Assembly: GCA_948474755.1 (NCBI GenBank)
Contig: CAOLHI010000615.1
Coordinates: 1-64,000, forward strand
DNA from: Ctenosaura bakeri
Lineage: Eukaryota; Chordata; Lepidosauria; Squamata; Iguanidae
Length of the DNA stretch: 64,000 nt
Direction of reading: 5' to 3'
Positions 22,733 through 33,931 of this stretch are shown in pieces. Position 1 is the first letter of the stretch. Each line of letters opens with the position of its first letter. A program made the position numbers and the translations under genes. The notes under the pieces were generated by a model. The model searched no databases. It was not told the origin of the DNA and was given only the letters and a program-made list of their open reading frames with translations.

Positions 22733-23629
22733 TTAAATATTGACTATAAAATATTTACAAATATAATTGCCTAAAGGATGAAGAAAATATTGCAGAAAAT
22801 AATCCACGAGGACCAAAACGGGTTTTTACGGAGAAGATACAGTAGAGACAACACAAGAACCGTGATAAATATGACCGAATATTACGAGAAGCATGAGAGA
22901 AAATGTTCAATGGTCTTCTTGGATGCGGAAAAAGTGTTTGACAATCTGGAGCAGGAGTTCATGATCACATTAATGGACAAGATGAACTGTGGAAATAAGT
23001 TCATTAAATGGATAAGGCAAATATACAAAAAATGCAAAGTGCAAATTATAATAAATGGAGAAAAGACCTTACCTATAGAAATAAAAAAGGGTACTCAACA
23101 GTGTTGTCCACTTTCGCCTCTACTTTTTATAGTGACTCCAGAAATCCTATTAAGAGATATAAGATCAGAAAAGGAGATTAAAGGAGCTAAAATAAGAAGA
23201 CAGGAATATAAACTAAAAGCTTATGCAGACGACCTAGTGATTTTTCTGGAAGACCCCAAACAAAGTGCGAAAAAATTGATGGAAATATGTAGTGAATTCG
23301 GCAAATTGGCTGGTTTTAAAATTAATAAGGAGAAAACAAAAATATTAACAAAAAATATGAGGAAGGAAGAAACTGAAGATCAGATCCAGATGACAGGCTT
23401 TAAAGAAGAGAAGAAAATTAAATATTTGGGGATAATAATGACTAAACAGAATAATGAACTGTTTGAAAATAACTACGGATCAAAATGGAGAGAGATTAAA
23501 TGAGACTTGCAGAAATGGTCAAAATTGAACTTATCTCTGTTAGGAAGAATGTCAGCAATAAAAATGATGGTTTTACTGAAGATGAACTACCTATTTCAGA
23601 GCCTACCAATAATAATCAATGAAAGATGA
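22733..23629 (+). mobile_element. L1 ORF2 fragment truncated at both ends, inside the provirus
   Basis: Plus-strand L1 RT sequence. It begins at the LLNIDYKIFTN box, runs through HEDQNGFLRRR, a CCPLSPLLF box and the catalytic YADD, and ends at [12 protein letters not shown]...[10 protein letters not shown]. 22,778-23,503 is open for 241 codons, with a stop before and after. It has no 3' end or poly(A), so it is not an ordinary retrotransposition product. It directly joins env-side sequence on the left and the 5' LTR remnant on the right. Confidence 0.85.
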
Positions 23630-23700
23630 AAGAAGGCCAAATAATTGATATCAAATGATATCTAATATCCCACAAGTCAGGGCTAGAAACTACGGTAACA
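23630..23700 (-). repeat. 5' LTR remnant of the provirus
   Basis: About 70 bp matching the U3 tip of the LTR at 18,617-18,684 (AAGGCCAAATWATTGATA ... GTAACA). It ends exactly at the AGTA target duplication. It shows that the far end of the provirus was retained while the rest of the 5' LTR was lost. Confidence 0.85.
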
Positions 23701-24120
23701 AGTACATCCGGAGGAGGAAATATGGAGGAGCATATATCAAGGAGTATATCTGGAGGAGTATATCTGGAGGAGTATATCTCGAGGAGTAAATATGGAGGAG
23801 TATATCTGGAGTATACCTGCAGGAGTAAATATAGAGGAGTATATCTGGTGGAGTATATCAGGAGCAGTAATTTTGGAGAAGTAAATATGGAGGAGTATAT
23901 CTGGAGGAGTAAATTTGGAGGAGTAAATATGGAGGAGTATATCTTTAGAAGTAAATATGGAGGAGTATATCTAGAGGAGTAAATATGGAGGAGTATATCT
24001 GGAGAACAATATCTGGAAGAGTATATCTGGAGGAGTATATCCGGAGGAGTAAATATGGAGGAGTATATCTGGAGGAATAAATTTCGAGGAGTGTATCTGG
24101 ACGAGTAAATATGGGGAAGT
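23701..24120 (+). repeat. 14-bp minisatellite, segment 3
   Basis: The GGAGGAGTAWATNT array resumes directly after the proviral target duplication, with about 30 units. It is the third piece of what was one continuous array before the L1 and provirus inserted. Confidence 0.9.
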
Positions 24121-24429
24121 ACATGTATCAATGTGAAGGTGAATACACTGTCGTAAAGTGACAATGTCAACATAAAGGTAAACAAACTTCCTCTCTATTG
24201 CTAGCTAGAGTTCTATTTTGTCTTAATGTTACAAATTTCATCCCATAAGTCTCAAACCTCTCATCTATTAATGCAATCTACTGTATTTCTAACTTAATTT
24301 AGTCATGTAAAAGAAATTTAAAAAATAAGGTAAAAAAAAATAGTAGCCGAATAACAGGAAGAAATCCAGAAAAAATCAGAAGACAAAAAAAATATCAGAC
24401 AACCTTATATTCTAATGATTCCACTCTAA
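24121..24429. other. AT-rich unassigned spacer
   Basis: About 300 bp of AT-rich sequence between the minisatellite and the right arm. It may be a degenerate L1 3' UTR. I see no coding sequence, terminal repeats or RNA gene. Confidence 0.4.
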
Positions 24430-24650
24430 TATCACTCAATTTCAGTCAGAGTAAAGTTGGAGTAACTATAGAGTAACTATGGAGTAACTATGTAATAACT
24501 ACAGAGTAAATAATTTGTAACTATGGAGTAACTATGGGGTAACTATTGGGGTAACTCAAAGTAACTACAAAGTAACTAACTCATAACTGTGGAGTAACTA
24601 CAGAGTAACTTTTGGAGTAACTTTGGAGTAACTTTTACCATTCTTGTAGT
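24430..24650 (-). repeat. Short GTTACTC array (right-arm counterpart of 8,940-9,620)
   Basis: GGAGTAACTAT-type repeats on the plus strand. They are followed at 24,655-24,730 by one copy of the 180-bp-unit core (CTTTTCTGACTTCC...) and by the linker at 24,760-24,850. Confidence 0.8.
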
Positions 24651-24899
24651 GCCTTTTCTGACTTCCACTTAATATGTTGAGAAAGTTCATCCATTATCAT
24701 CATGTAATCATATGATTCTGACCCGAATCCCTTTAATCAAAGTACACTATTAAGCTTTAAAAAAAAAGAACAAATAAGAAATATACATGAGTATTCGCAT
24801 CTGTCTTGATACTAAAAAAACTAAGAAAAAGAATATAATGTTGCAAATTTAAGCATGTAATAATCTGTTAATAAAGTCCATTTTCTTTTCTTTTTTTTA

Positions 24900-26790
24900 A
24901 TTATTTTTATTTCTGTTGGTAGACTTAGGAGAACAACACCGGTAGCTTCCAAAAATATAACATGCCTAACCGTCCCATGTGGGCAATGTGAGCAACATTG
25001 TATTCTGCAAACTGCAAACATGATCTTTTCCTTCAGTTGGCAGCTTCTGTTCTGCTTTTAACAATCTACAGAGCTAATGTTCTACCTTTGTTGAATCTTA
25101 CTACCAACTGCTCAAGCAACACAGGGTGTAAGTGGTCAAAGTTCAAGTGGAATAAATGCATCAATCAGCTTTGGCAAAGCAATGGCACAATAACAGTTTC
25201 TATGTGGAAAATCTAGCTTCTTGGACTCCCATAGTTAGGCTTGTGATCACAAGGGACTAAAAATTTTAATAATCTCCATTTGCGATGGACCAATTTTCAA
25301 TATCCTTCATCTCCCAGGTATCATACCCCTTGAAATCCCTCTTAACAGAAGCTCAGCAAATAATTTAACTATGAGGTAGTTAACAATCGAATCCAGGTGC
25401 ATGATCAATCCCGTTCTTTGTCTGCAAAAAGTCTTCGAGTGGGGCCCGATCTCAGCAGAATTTGCTATTCGGCTTGCCCTCCAGACGGTAAAGAAGCTTG
25501 TCTATTTCAGCTACGTCTGTCAATTTCTCCACCCACTCTTCCCCTGTTGGAGTAGCAGTTACCCTCCAAGATCCTGGCTGCCGTAACCATGCGCCAAATC
25601 CATTTTACAAGACGTCTTTCTTCCCCGTTCTCCAGTTTCAAGACACCCAAGTAGAAGAATTCTGATCTCGGTCTGATTTTGATCTTCGAAATCTTTTGCA
25701 TTCTCGATTTGATTTTCGTTCAGTAGCTTTGGCTTTTACTGCACCCCCACCAGAGGCGGTAGAATGTTCCAGTCTGCTTGTTACACTTCCGGCAGGTGTT
25801 TACGGAACCTTTGTCCATTTGAGCCATTCTAACAGGTGAGAGATGCCCTCTAGACATAATTTCTAACAGGTTTTCATGGAGATCATATGAGCTGGTATAA
25901 TGTAGGTTGTTTCTCCAGATCTTTTCCCAGTCTTCCAATAAAGTATTCTGTCCAGGATCTTCGGCTCACTGGATCCTACAATCTTTAACCGTCTCCTCTT
26001 CCAGATTTATTCTTAATAGGCTTACACACCGTTTAGAAAACAATCTTTTTTCTCCCTTGAGTAAACATGCTTCAGACTGTGTCATCTTCAGATCCGCACC
26101 TTTGACTTTAAGGTCTTCTTTGAATTTGTTAACTCCTTGCAAATGAGGGAAAGATTGACTGTCTATACCGTCTTTCAAGAATTCCTGTCTTGCTTTCATT
26201 TGCTAAGAGTCTGATTATTTCAGAAGGTCTTTATAAGTCCACCCAACTCCATGTTTCATTGATTCTTTGATAGAGAGGGCATCCAAAGGAGAAAGCCCGG
26301 ATGGCCACTTAGAGTAAAATTCCCATTTCTATTGATCCCAAACCTTAAAGAAAGATTTGCAAAGCATGTGATTTAAAAAAGATCACTGGAACTTGCCTTT
26401 TGGGACCAGAGGAAAGCATGCCCGACAAAATGCAGGTCAGGCCCCTCCAGTAACAAAAGTTCGGTATTCTTAAGTAAAATCCAGGCTCTTAACCAAGTCA
26501 AACATGCCACAGGATAATATCTATCTAGATCTGGGATGGCAAAGCCACCTCTGCACCTTAAATCTGTCACTGGCTGATCACATATTCGGGGTTTCTTGCC
26601 CTTCCAGACCATTTTCCTTCCATCTCTTTGACATTGCACAAACCCTGTTTTGGGCACAAGCACCGGAATCATTTGAAAGAAGAGCAAGATTTTGGGCAAG
26701 ACGTTCAACTTAATTACGGACTTTCTGCCCAAGATCGACAAGTTCAGCGTGCCCCAGGTATTGAGGTTTCTTTGTTTTAATTTGGGGTTG
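24900..26790 (-). mobile_element. L1 3' end, copy C
   Basis: Inverted counterpart of copy B. 26,741-26,373 encodes the ILGRKSVIKLNVLPK to GPDLHFVGHAFLW segment. 26,199-25,966 and 25,938-25,720 include the Cys knuckle CRKC...WWGC. 25,701-25,507 encodes the C-terminus with WRMVTAARILEG. Frame breaks separate these blocks. The 3' UTR is shortened: it ends at about 24,920 in a T-rich run, and the LTR-like insert is missing. Confidence 0.85.
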
Positions 26791-26794
26791 GGGG

Positions 26795-27510
26795 GCAGAG
26801 AGAGAGTTGGGGGGCAGAAACTGTGGAGTAACGGGACATTCTTCTAGTGCCTTTTCTGACTTCCCCTTAATATGTTGGGAAAGTTCATCCATTCTCATCA
26901 TGTAATCCTAGGATTCTGACCTCAATCCTAGGGAGTAACTACAGGGTAACTACAAAGTAACTACGGAGTAACTGTAAAGTAACTGTCGAGTAACTGAAAA
27001 GTAACAGCAAAGTAACTATAATTAACTATGGAGTAACTGGACATTCTTGTAGTGCCTTTTCTGACTTCCCTTTATTATGTTGGGAAAGTTCGTCCATTCT
27101 CATCATGTAATCCTAGGATTCTGACCTCAATCCTATGCAGTAACAATAGAGTAATTACCGAGTAACCACAGAGTAAGCATAAAGTAACTCTAAGGGAACT
27201 GTAAAGTAATTATGGGGGTAACTGGACATTCTTGTAGTGCCTTTTCTGACTTCCCCTTAATATGTTGGGAAAGTTCATCCATTCTCATCATGTAATCCTA
27301 GGATTCTGACCTCAATCCTATGCAGCAACTGTAGAGTAACTACCCAGTAACGACAGAGTAACCATAAAGTAACTAGAAGGTAAGTGTAAAGTAACTACGG
27401 GGGTAACTGGACATTCTTGTAGTGCCTTTTCTGACTTCCCCTTAATATGTTGCGAAAGGTCATCCATTATCCTCAGGGAATCATAGGATTCTGACCTCAA
27501 GCCCTTTAAA
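26795..27510 (-). repeat. VNTR array of the right arm (one trimer)
   Basis: Cores at about 26,911, 27,118, 27,300 and 27,487 are spaced about 207, 182 and 187 bp apart. This is the inverse order of the 182/183/207 pattern in the left arm, and half as long. The GGGGGGCAGA doublet at 26,795-26,820 marks the same junction to L1 as in copy B. Confidence 0.85.
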
Positions 27511-27715
27511 CTAACTACACCATTAAGCTTAAAAAAAAAGAACAAGTAAGAAATACACATGAGTCTTCACACCTGTCTCGATACGAAAAAACTAAGAAAA
27601 AGAATACAACGTTGCACATTGAAGTATGCAAAATCTGTGAGGAAAGGTTGGACAGAACTTAAGTCCAAACAAAATAGACAAGATGTACCTTGAAGTTGGC
27701 ACCTGGGAAAGACAG

Positions 27716-28181
27716 TGGATGATGCAATCCCAGGTAATACCTGCATGAGTCATCGGGTTGTGTACCCAGTTGCATCATACCTCTCGCAAGGGTTGCTGGA
27801 GTTGCTTGAGAGATGCCTGCATAGAAGTGGGTGTGTTCTAGCCCACCGCCCCCCTCTTGATGTCTGAAGGAGTGGCCGGAGGCTACGTCAGCTTGCTGTT
27901 GAATGCCAAAACCTCCGTGGGAGACTTGTATATACTGTATGTATTGTAACTGAAGAGTAAAAGCCTCCTGTTGGAAGATAACCTTGGTGTGGGAGTCTTT
28001 TTCCTGGCTTCAGGGCTTTGCTGCTCATGTCAGCACTCTGCTGGGACGCTTATGAGCTGTGTAAGTAAACTCTGCTGTTTGGAGATTTTTAAAGAGTTGA
28101 CTCTGGTGAACTGTCTTTTTGCCAGAGCTCAGTGCTGGAGGGAGGTGCTACCGAGGTTTTTGTGTAGCCCCCGTCATCCAC
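27716..28181. mobile_element. LTR-like insert, copy 3
   Basis: Inverted counterpart of 900-1,363, bounded by TGGATGATG ... CATCATCCA. The flanking bases match those of copy 1, so both derive from one insertion that predates the arm duplication. Confidence 0.4.
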
Positions 28182-28233
28182 CCTCCCTCTGACAAACTCT
28201 CTTAAGAATCCCCGTTTGCTTTTGTTGACGTGA

Positions 28234-29830
28234 TTTTTTTTTTTTTTTTTTTGCTGGTAGACTTAGGAGCACAACACTGGTAAGTTCCCAAAATATAACA
28301 TCCCTAACTGTCCCGTGTGAGCTGTGTGGACAACATTGTATTCTGCAAAGTGCAAACATGAACTTTTCCTTGAGTTAGCAGTTTCTGTTCTGCTTTTAAC
28401 AATCTACAGAGCTAATGTTCTACCTTTGTTGAATCTTACTACCAACTGCTCAAGCAACACAGGGTGTAAGTGGCCGAAGTTCAAGTGGACTAAATGCATC
28501 AATCAGCTTTGGCAAAGCAATGGCACAAGAACAGTTTCTATGCGTAAAATCCAGCTTCATGGACTCCCATAGTTAGGCTTGTCACCACAGTCCTAAGACA
28601 AGGCATCATTTCTAACAGGTTTTCTTGGAGACCATATGAGCTCGTATAATATAGGCTGTTTCTCCAGATCTTTTCCCAGTCTTCCAATAAAGTATTCTGT
28701 CCGGGATCTTCGGCTCATTGGATCCTACAGTCTTTAACCGTCTCCTCTTCCGGATTTATTCTTAATAGGCTTACACACCGTTTAGAAAACACTCTTTTTT
28801 CTCCCTTGAGTAAACATGCTTCAGACTGTGTCATCTTCTGATCCGCACCTTTGACTTTAAGGTCTTCTTTGAATTTGTTAACTCCTTGCAAATGAGGGAA
28901 AGATTGAATGTCTATACCGTCTTTCAACAATTGCTGTCTTTCTTTCATTTGCTAAGAGTCTGATTTTTTCAGAAGGTCTTATAAGTGAACCAATCTCCAT
29001 GTTTCATTGATTCTTTGATAGAGAGGACTTCCAAAAGAGAAAGCCAGGATGGCAACTTAGAGTAAAATACCCATTTCTATTTATCCCAAACCTTATATAA
29101 AGATTGGCAGATAATGTCATTTAAAAAAGATCTCTGGACACTTGCCTTTTTGGACCAAAGAAAGGCATACCAGACAAAATGCAGGTCATGCCCCTTTAGT
29201 AACTGAAGTTCTGTATTATTAAGTAAAATGCAGAACCTTAACCAAGTCAAACATGCCACAGGGTAACATATATCTAGACCTGGGATTGCAAAACCACCTC
29301 TACACCTTAAATCTCTCACTGGCTTTCTTGCCCTTCCAGGTACATTTCGTTCTATTTTTTTTACATTGCACGAACCATGTTTTGGGTACAAAGACTGGAA
29401 TCATTTGAAATAAGAACAATATTTTGGGCAAGATGTTCAGCTTAATAACGGACATTCTGCCCAACATTGACAAGTTCAGTGTTCCCCAGGTATTGAGTTT
29501 TGTCTATTTCAATTTCCAAATTTTCACATAGTTCTTCTGAACTAAATGTTGGTTGTTGGCTGAAATTGGAATACTAAATATTTAACTTTTTTACGAAACA
29601 CATTCCTGATTTTTTTTCCAACTGCATTTCATCTCTCACATTGATCTGTCACCTTGTTATTGATTTTATTGAAACTAGAGAACAAACCAAATCTATTCAA
29701 TGTCTCAATCATCATGTCCACTTTCTCAAATGGGTCCTCTAAGAAAATCACAAGATCACCAGCGAAGGCTTTAATTTTAACGTTTCCCTTTCCAATTTTG
29801 ACCCCTTCTAAAAACTCTAGATTTCTTCTT
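28234..29830 (-). mobile_element. L1 3' end, copy D (longest version)
   Basis: The poly(A) appears as a T run at 28,234-28,252. This copy extends farther 5' than B or C. At about 29,830-29,650 it encodes the RT active-site region, with KAFAGDLVIFLEDPFEKVD (FADD mutated to FAGD). An internal deletion of about 590 bp joins ORF2 sequence to the 3' UTR at about 28,598. The 5' edge at 29,830 meets the ~450-bp tandem repeats. Confidence 0.8.
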
Positions 29831-30648
29831 TCTCTCAGAGGAGAGGAAAAGGAGAGCCAGGTTTGGCAGCACCCGCTTGATGGTTGTGCTGTAAGTCTTT
29901 ATAAAATCATAGGGGAGTCTTTGTCTCTGGCCAGATGCTCTCCCTGATCACCTGATCTAGGTGGGTGGGGCATCTGCTCTGTCCTGAATTGCTAGGGGGT
30001 GGAGCTAGCAACTACCAGATGTATATAACTTCTCTCTCTGTCTTTCCAGCTAAGTGTCTGCAGGGGACAGCAAAGGTTAGGTCTGTTGGGAGGACATCTT
30101 TGAATGTTTGAGCATCAGATTTTGACATTTTCTGTGTGTTTTCCTGTTTTTGGACATAAGGTCTCCTGGAGCATTTGGTCAATAGAGTCAGGAATTGTGC
30201 CTCTCTTGCTGATTTCCTTGTGGGTGGAGCAGGCAGCCACTGGCTTCCCAGAACTGCTTTTTGCCTCTTTTGGGTTCTGTCTCTCAGAGGAGAGGAGAAG
30301 GAGAGTCGTACTTGGTAGTACCACCTTGATACTTTGGTTTTAACTCCTGACATGGTCATAGTGGACACCTTATCTCTGGTCAGGTGCTTGCCTTGAGCAC
30401 TTCAGGTCAGAAGGTGGAGTATCTGCTCAGGGCTTGAATTGCCTGGGGGTGGAGCTTGTAACTCCTAGATGTGTGTAACTGCTCTCTCTCTCTTCTTTCC
30501 TTCAGGTTCAGTCTCTGATAGGAAAGCAAAGGTGAGGTGCCTTGGGAGGACATATTTGGCTTTTAGTCTTTACAAGATCCTAGGGGAATGTTTCTCTTTG
30601 GCCAGGTGCTCTCTGGGCACAAGATGGAAGTGGGTTGGGTTATCTGCT

Positions 30649-31548
30649 TGTTACCCTGATTTCTGGGGGTCCTGGGAGGGATGCCTAAATATGCTCTCAA
30701 TAACACAATTTGGGGGGAAATTAGCTAAGAGCACAAGCTAGCAACACGAGAGGCAGGGCAATGCAGTGGAATCTTTTACCCAATGTCTAGGGGGTCTGGC
30801 CAAGCCAAGGAGCACACCAGGTTTAAGAATAATTGAGATCTTTATTAAATATAGACACACAATGTATGCAACACACACGCACTCAGATAACTATAGAAAA
30901 TAAAGGTTGGAGTGGTATAGAGGGATTTTGAGAGGGATTGTTGAATTGGGTGATATGACACCTGTCCTGAAGCCCGGAGAGGTCTGAAGATTGAGTTCGT
31001 TGGTATGGAGTCTCATGGGACTGAGGGGACAGCCTGCCAAACAGAGCAGCAGCAGGACGGGATGAATCTCAGGAGCGATCCAAGGAAGGTCTCGGAATAG
31101 GGGTTTTTATAGAAAGAAATGTAACTGCAGGCTATTCCATACTTGGGGAAAACAATAGGTTTTGGGCACAAGACAAAGCTTTGGAAAGGTCAAAATTTAG
31201 CATGATTGCTTTTAGTCCAAATTGACAAAGGAGGAGACAGTATGCAGATGTGCGACACTTGACAGTTGAGTGTTTCAGCTTGTCAAGTTGCCTTGTAGGG
31301 AATCCTTTGTGAGTATTGTGCATACATAATTGAGTGTTTGCATGGAGGTCTCCTAAAGCAACGATCTGGCTATTTCTGGCTTGCCTGTATTGTTTTGGAA
31401 TATTGCAGCAATTAGTGGCCGAGCCTAGCTCTGTACTTGCTCGGGGGCCTCACAAACACATGGAGAGGAATGGGAAAATGAAGCCAAATCATTGATACCA
31501 AAATGATATCTTTGTGCTATTTCCAAGTAGGTCTAAACTGCAGTAACA
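30649..31548 (-). mobile_element. Solo LTR with 4-bp target duplication TGCT
   Basis: A 900-bp LTR of the same family as 17,789-18,684, beginning TGTTACTGCAG and ending GGGTAACA on the minus strand. It is flanked by TGCT at 30,645-30,648 and 31,549-31,552. Its poly(A) signal lies in the ATTTAATAAAGATC stretch (minus strand) near 30,845. No internal sequence is attached, so LTR-LTR recombination removed it. Confidence 0.85.
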
Positions 31549-32503
31549 TGCTCACTCCTTGAATTGCTAGAGGGTGGAACTAGAATCCATTAGACGTATA
31601 GAACTCCTCATTCAGTCACACATGGGAGAAGAAAAGTGATGTGTTTGTAAAATTTTGAATTTTTTAGGGGTCTTTCTTCTTGTTCCTAGGCAAGAGGCCT
31701 TCTGCAGCACTTGGTCAAGCAAGGTGGGGCTAGAGCCTCTGTCACTGATTTCCTCGTGGGTGGATTATGCAGCCTTTAGTTTAACATCGCTACATTTCTC
31801 TCCTTCAGGTTTAATCTCTGAGACGGGAGCAGAAGGAGAGCCATGCTTGGCAGGTAACCCTGATGGTTTGGATGTGAGCCTTGACCAGATCCTAGCGAGT
31901 CTTTGCTGATGGCTAGGTACTTTCCCTAGGCACTTCTTCTAAGTGGATGGAGCATCTCCTCAGTTCTTGAATTGCCAGGGGGTGGAGCTAGCACCTGTTA
32001 GATATATATATATATATATAACTGCTCTCTCTCAGGCTCAGCCTCTGAGAGGAGTAGCAAAGGTGAGGTGCATTGAGAGGACCTCTTTGAATGTTTGAGT
32101 GTAAGACTTTGAAGTTATCTACGGGTTTTCCTCTTTTTGAACATGAGATCTCCTGGAGCACTCAGTCAATGGGCTTGGGGCTTGTGCCCCTGTCACTATT
32201 TTCCATGTGGGTGGAGGAAGGAGCCACTAGCTAAATATGATTTCTTCTTTTCTTTTCCAGAGTCAGTCTCTCAGAGGAGTGCAGGAGGACATCCATGCTT
32301 GTCAGCATCCACTAGATGGTTGGGCTGTAAGTCTTTACTAGATCTTAGTCTTTGTCTCTGTCCGGGTGCTCCCCTTGGGTGCTTGATGTGAGTGGGTGGG
32401 GCACCCATTTAGGTTTTGAATTGCTTGGTGGTGGAGGTAGCACCTCCTAGACGTATAACCGCTCTCTCTGTCTTTCAGGCTCTGTCTCTGATGGGAGAGC
32501 AGA

Positions 32504-33416
32504 TGTTGCCGTAGTTTCTAGTCCAGACTTGTAGTATATTAGATATCATTTGATATCAAGAATTTGGCCTTCTCTACCCATTACTCTCCATGTGCTTGTG
32601 AGGCCCCTGGACAAGCACGCACACAGGCACGGCCGAAAATACCTGAACCCTTCAAAACAGATCCAGACAGGCCAGTAATAGCCAGACTGCCACTTTAGGA
32701 GACCTCCAGGCAAGTACTCTTTAAGATCACATTATGTACGCACGCTGTTTACAAAAGATTCCCTGCCCCGCACAGACAGCTTGACGAGCTGAATACTCAA
32801 CTGTCGAGCACTCCGCGTTTGCATACTGTCTGCTCTATTGACAACTCTATCATAATTCAGTCATGCAAAATACTGACCTTTCGGAGGCTTTGTCTCCAGC
32901 CCAAAACTCATTGTTATCCCTGGGAACGGACTAGCCTACAGGCACATTTTCCCCTATAAGACCCCCTGATTTTGAGCTCTTCTTCAGATCGCTCCTGGCT
33001 TCCATCCCACCTTGCTGTCATTTCGTTCGGTGAGTCTTCCCCGCAGCTCCTCGTGCTGAGAATCTCCACTTCTACGGACTTTTCTTCAGACTACCTGAGC
33101 TTCAGGACAGGTGTAGTATTTCCCATGCTAAAAACCCTCTAAAACAACCCTCTATCCAACTCCTACCTTTTTTTCAGTAAGTCTGTGTGAGTGTGTTGCA
33201 TACACGTGTTTGATTGTGTTGTTCATCAATAAAGAAAACAATTATTATTTACTTCTGTTTGCTCATTGACTCGGCCTGACCCCGTAGACATTAGTTTCAA
33301 GATCTCGCTAGGTTGCCCTGCCTCTTGTATGGCTTAGCGGTGCTCTTGCTAATTCTCATTCCTCATTGTAAGCACATTGAGGTCTCCCTCTTGGGACCCC
33401 AGAAATCAGGGTAACA
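32504..33416 (+). mobile_element. Solo LTR, plus orientation
   Basis: A 913-bp LTR of the same family in the opposite orientation, from TGTTGCCGTAG to AGGGTAACA. AATAAA lies near 33,228. The flanks are CAGA and GAGA, an imperfect 4-bp duplication. It interrupts a ~450-bp repeat unit between AGAGCAGA and GATGAAGTG. Confidence 0.8.
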
Positions 33417-33729
33417 GAGAGATGAAGTGTGCTGGGAGGCCATCGTTGACCGTAAGAGAGAGAATTTTTCTCTAGGTGTTCCTCTTCCTGGACACGAGGT
33501 CTCCTGGAACACTTGGTCAATGGGAGTGGGGATAGAGACTCTACCACTGGTTTCCTTGTGGGTGGAGTAAGCAACCTCTAGCTTAACAGAACTGCTTTTT
33601 CTCTTTAAGGTTCAATCTGACAGAGGAGAAAAGGAGAGCCATGTTGTCGTACCCCCTTGATGGCTTGGCTGTAAGTCTTTACGAGATCATAGAGGAGTCT
33701 TTGTCTCTGTTCTATGAGGCTGAGACTGA

Positions 33730-33931
33730 GGCCATTTCCATCCTACACTGTTATAGTGCTATTATTCCACTTTCAACATCCTGTGGAATTTTGGGGTTGT
33801 AGTTTACTAAGGCCAAAGAGCTTTTTGGCTGAGAACTCTAAAGGCCCCTCTCTACAAGGCAAACCCCATAGGATTCCACAGGATGTTGAATTGGAGTAAT
33901 AGCTCTATAACAGTGCAGGGTGGAAACAGCC
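33730..33931. mobile_element. Palindromic MITE, copy 1
   Basis: Terminal inverted repeats GCCATTTCC ... GGAAACAGC enclose inner arms TATAGTGCTATTATTCCACT / AATAGCTCTATAACAG. It belongs to a family with at least seven copies in this window. No coding capacity. Confidence 0.75.

Larger units (their letters stand above)
17789..23700 (-). mobile_element. Endogenous retroviral provirus, defective
   Basis: A minus-strand provirus in the minisatellite. The 3' LTR is 17,789-18,684. A remnant of the 5' LTR tip, about 70 bp matching 18,617-18,684, lies at 23,630-23,700. Both outer edges show the LTR termini (TGTTAC ... GTAACA), flanked by the same 4 bp, AGTA, at 17,785-17,788 and 23,701-23,704. Between them are env-like sequence, an unassigned block and an L1 fragment. 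Recognisable gag, protease, RT and integrase are absent, as is most of the 5' LTR. Retroviral class cannot be fixed without pol. Confidence 0.85.
24430..29475 (-). repeat. Right arm of inverted duplication
   Basis: Inverted copy of the block at 1-9,620. Running leftward from 29,475 it reads L1 copy D, LTR-like insert, linker, VNTR (one trimer), L1 copy C, linker and short VNTR. It lacks the L1 insertion found at 1,490-4,806. It lacks the LTR-like insert in copy C. Copy D has an internal deletion of about 590 bp at 28,598. Confidence 0.75.
29833..33712 (+). repeat. Tandem array of ~450-bp repeats
   Basis: Unit starts with CTCTCAGAGGAGAGG-like sequence lie at about 29,833, 30,283, 31,812, 32,268 and 33,610. 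Spacing is close to 450 bp, once the two inserted LTRs are subtracted, except for one longer interval. Each unit has two related halves. One contains GTAAGTCTTTAC(A/G)AGATC and GAATTGCTAGGGGGTGGAGC. The other contains GGTCTCCTGGAGCACTTGG and TTTCCTTGTGGGTGGAG. Every half begins with a pyrimidine tract plus AG. Short ORFs here follow the repeats and are not supported as genes. Confidence 0.75.
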
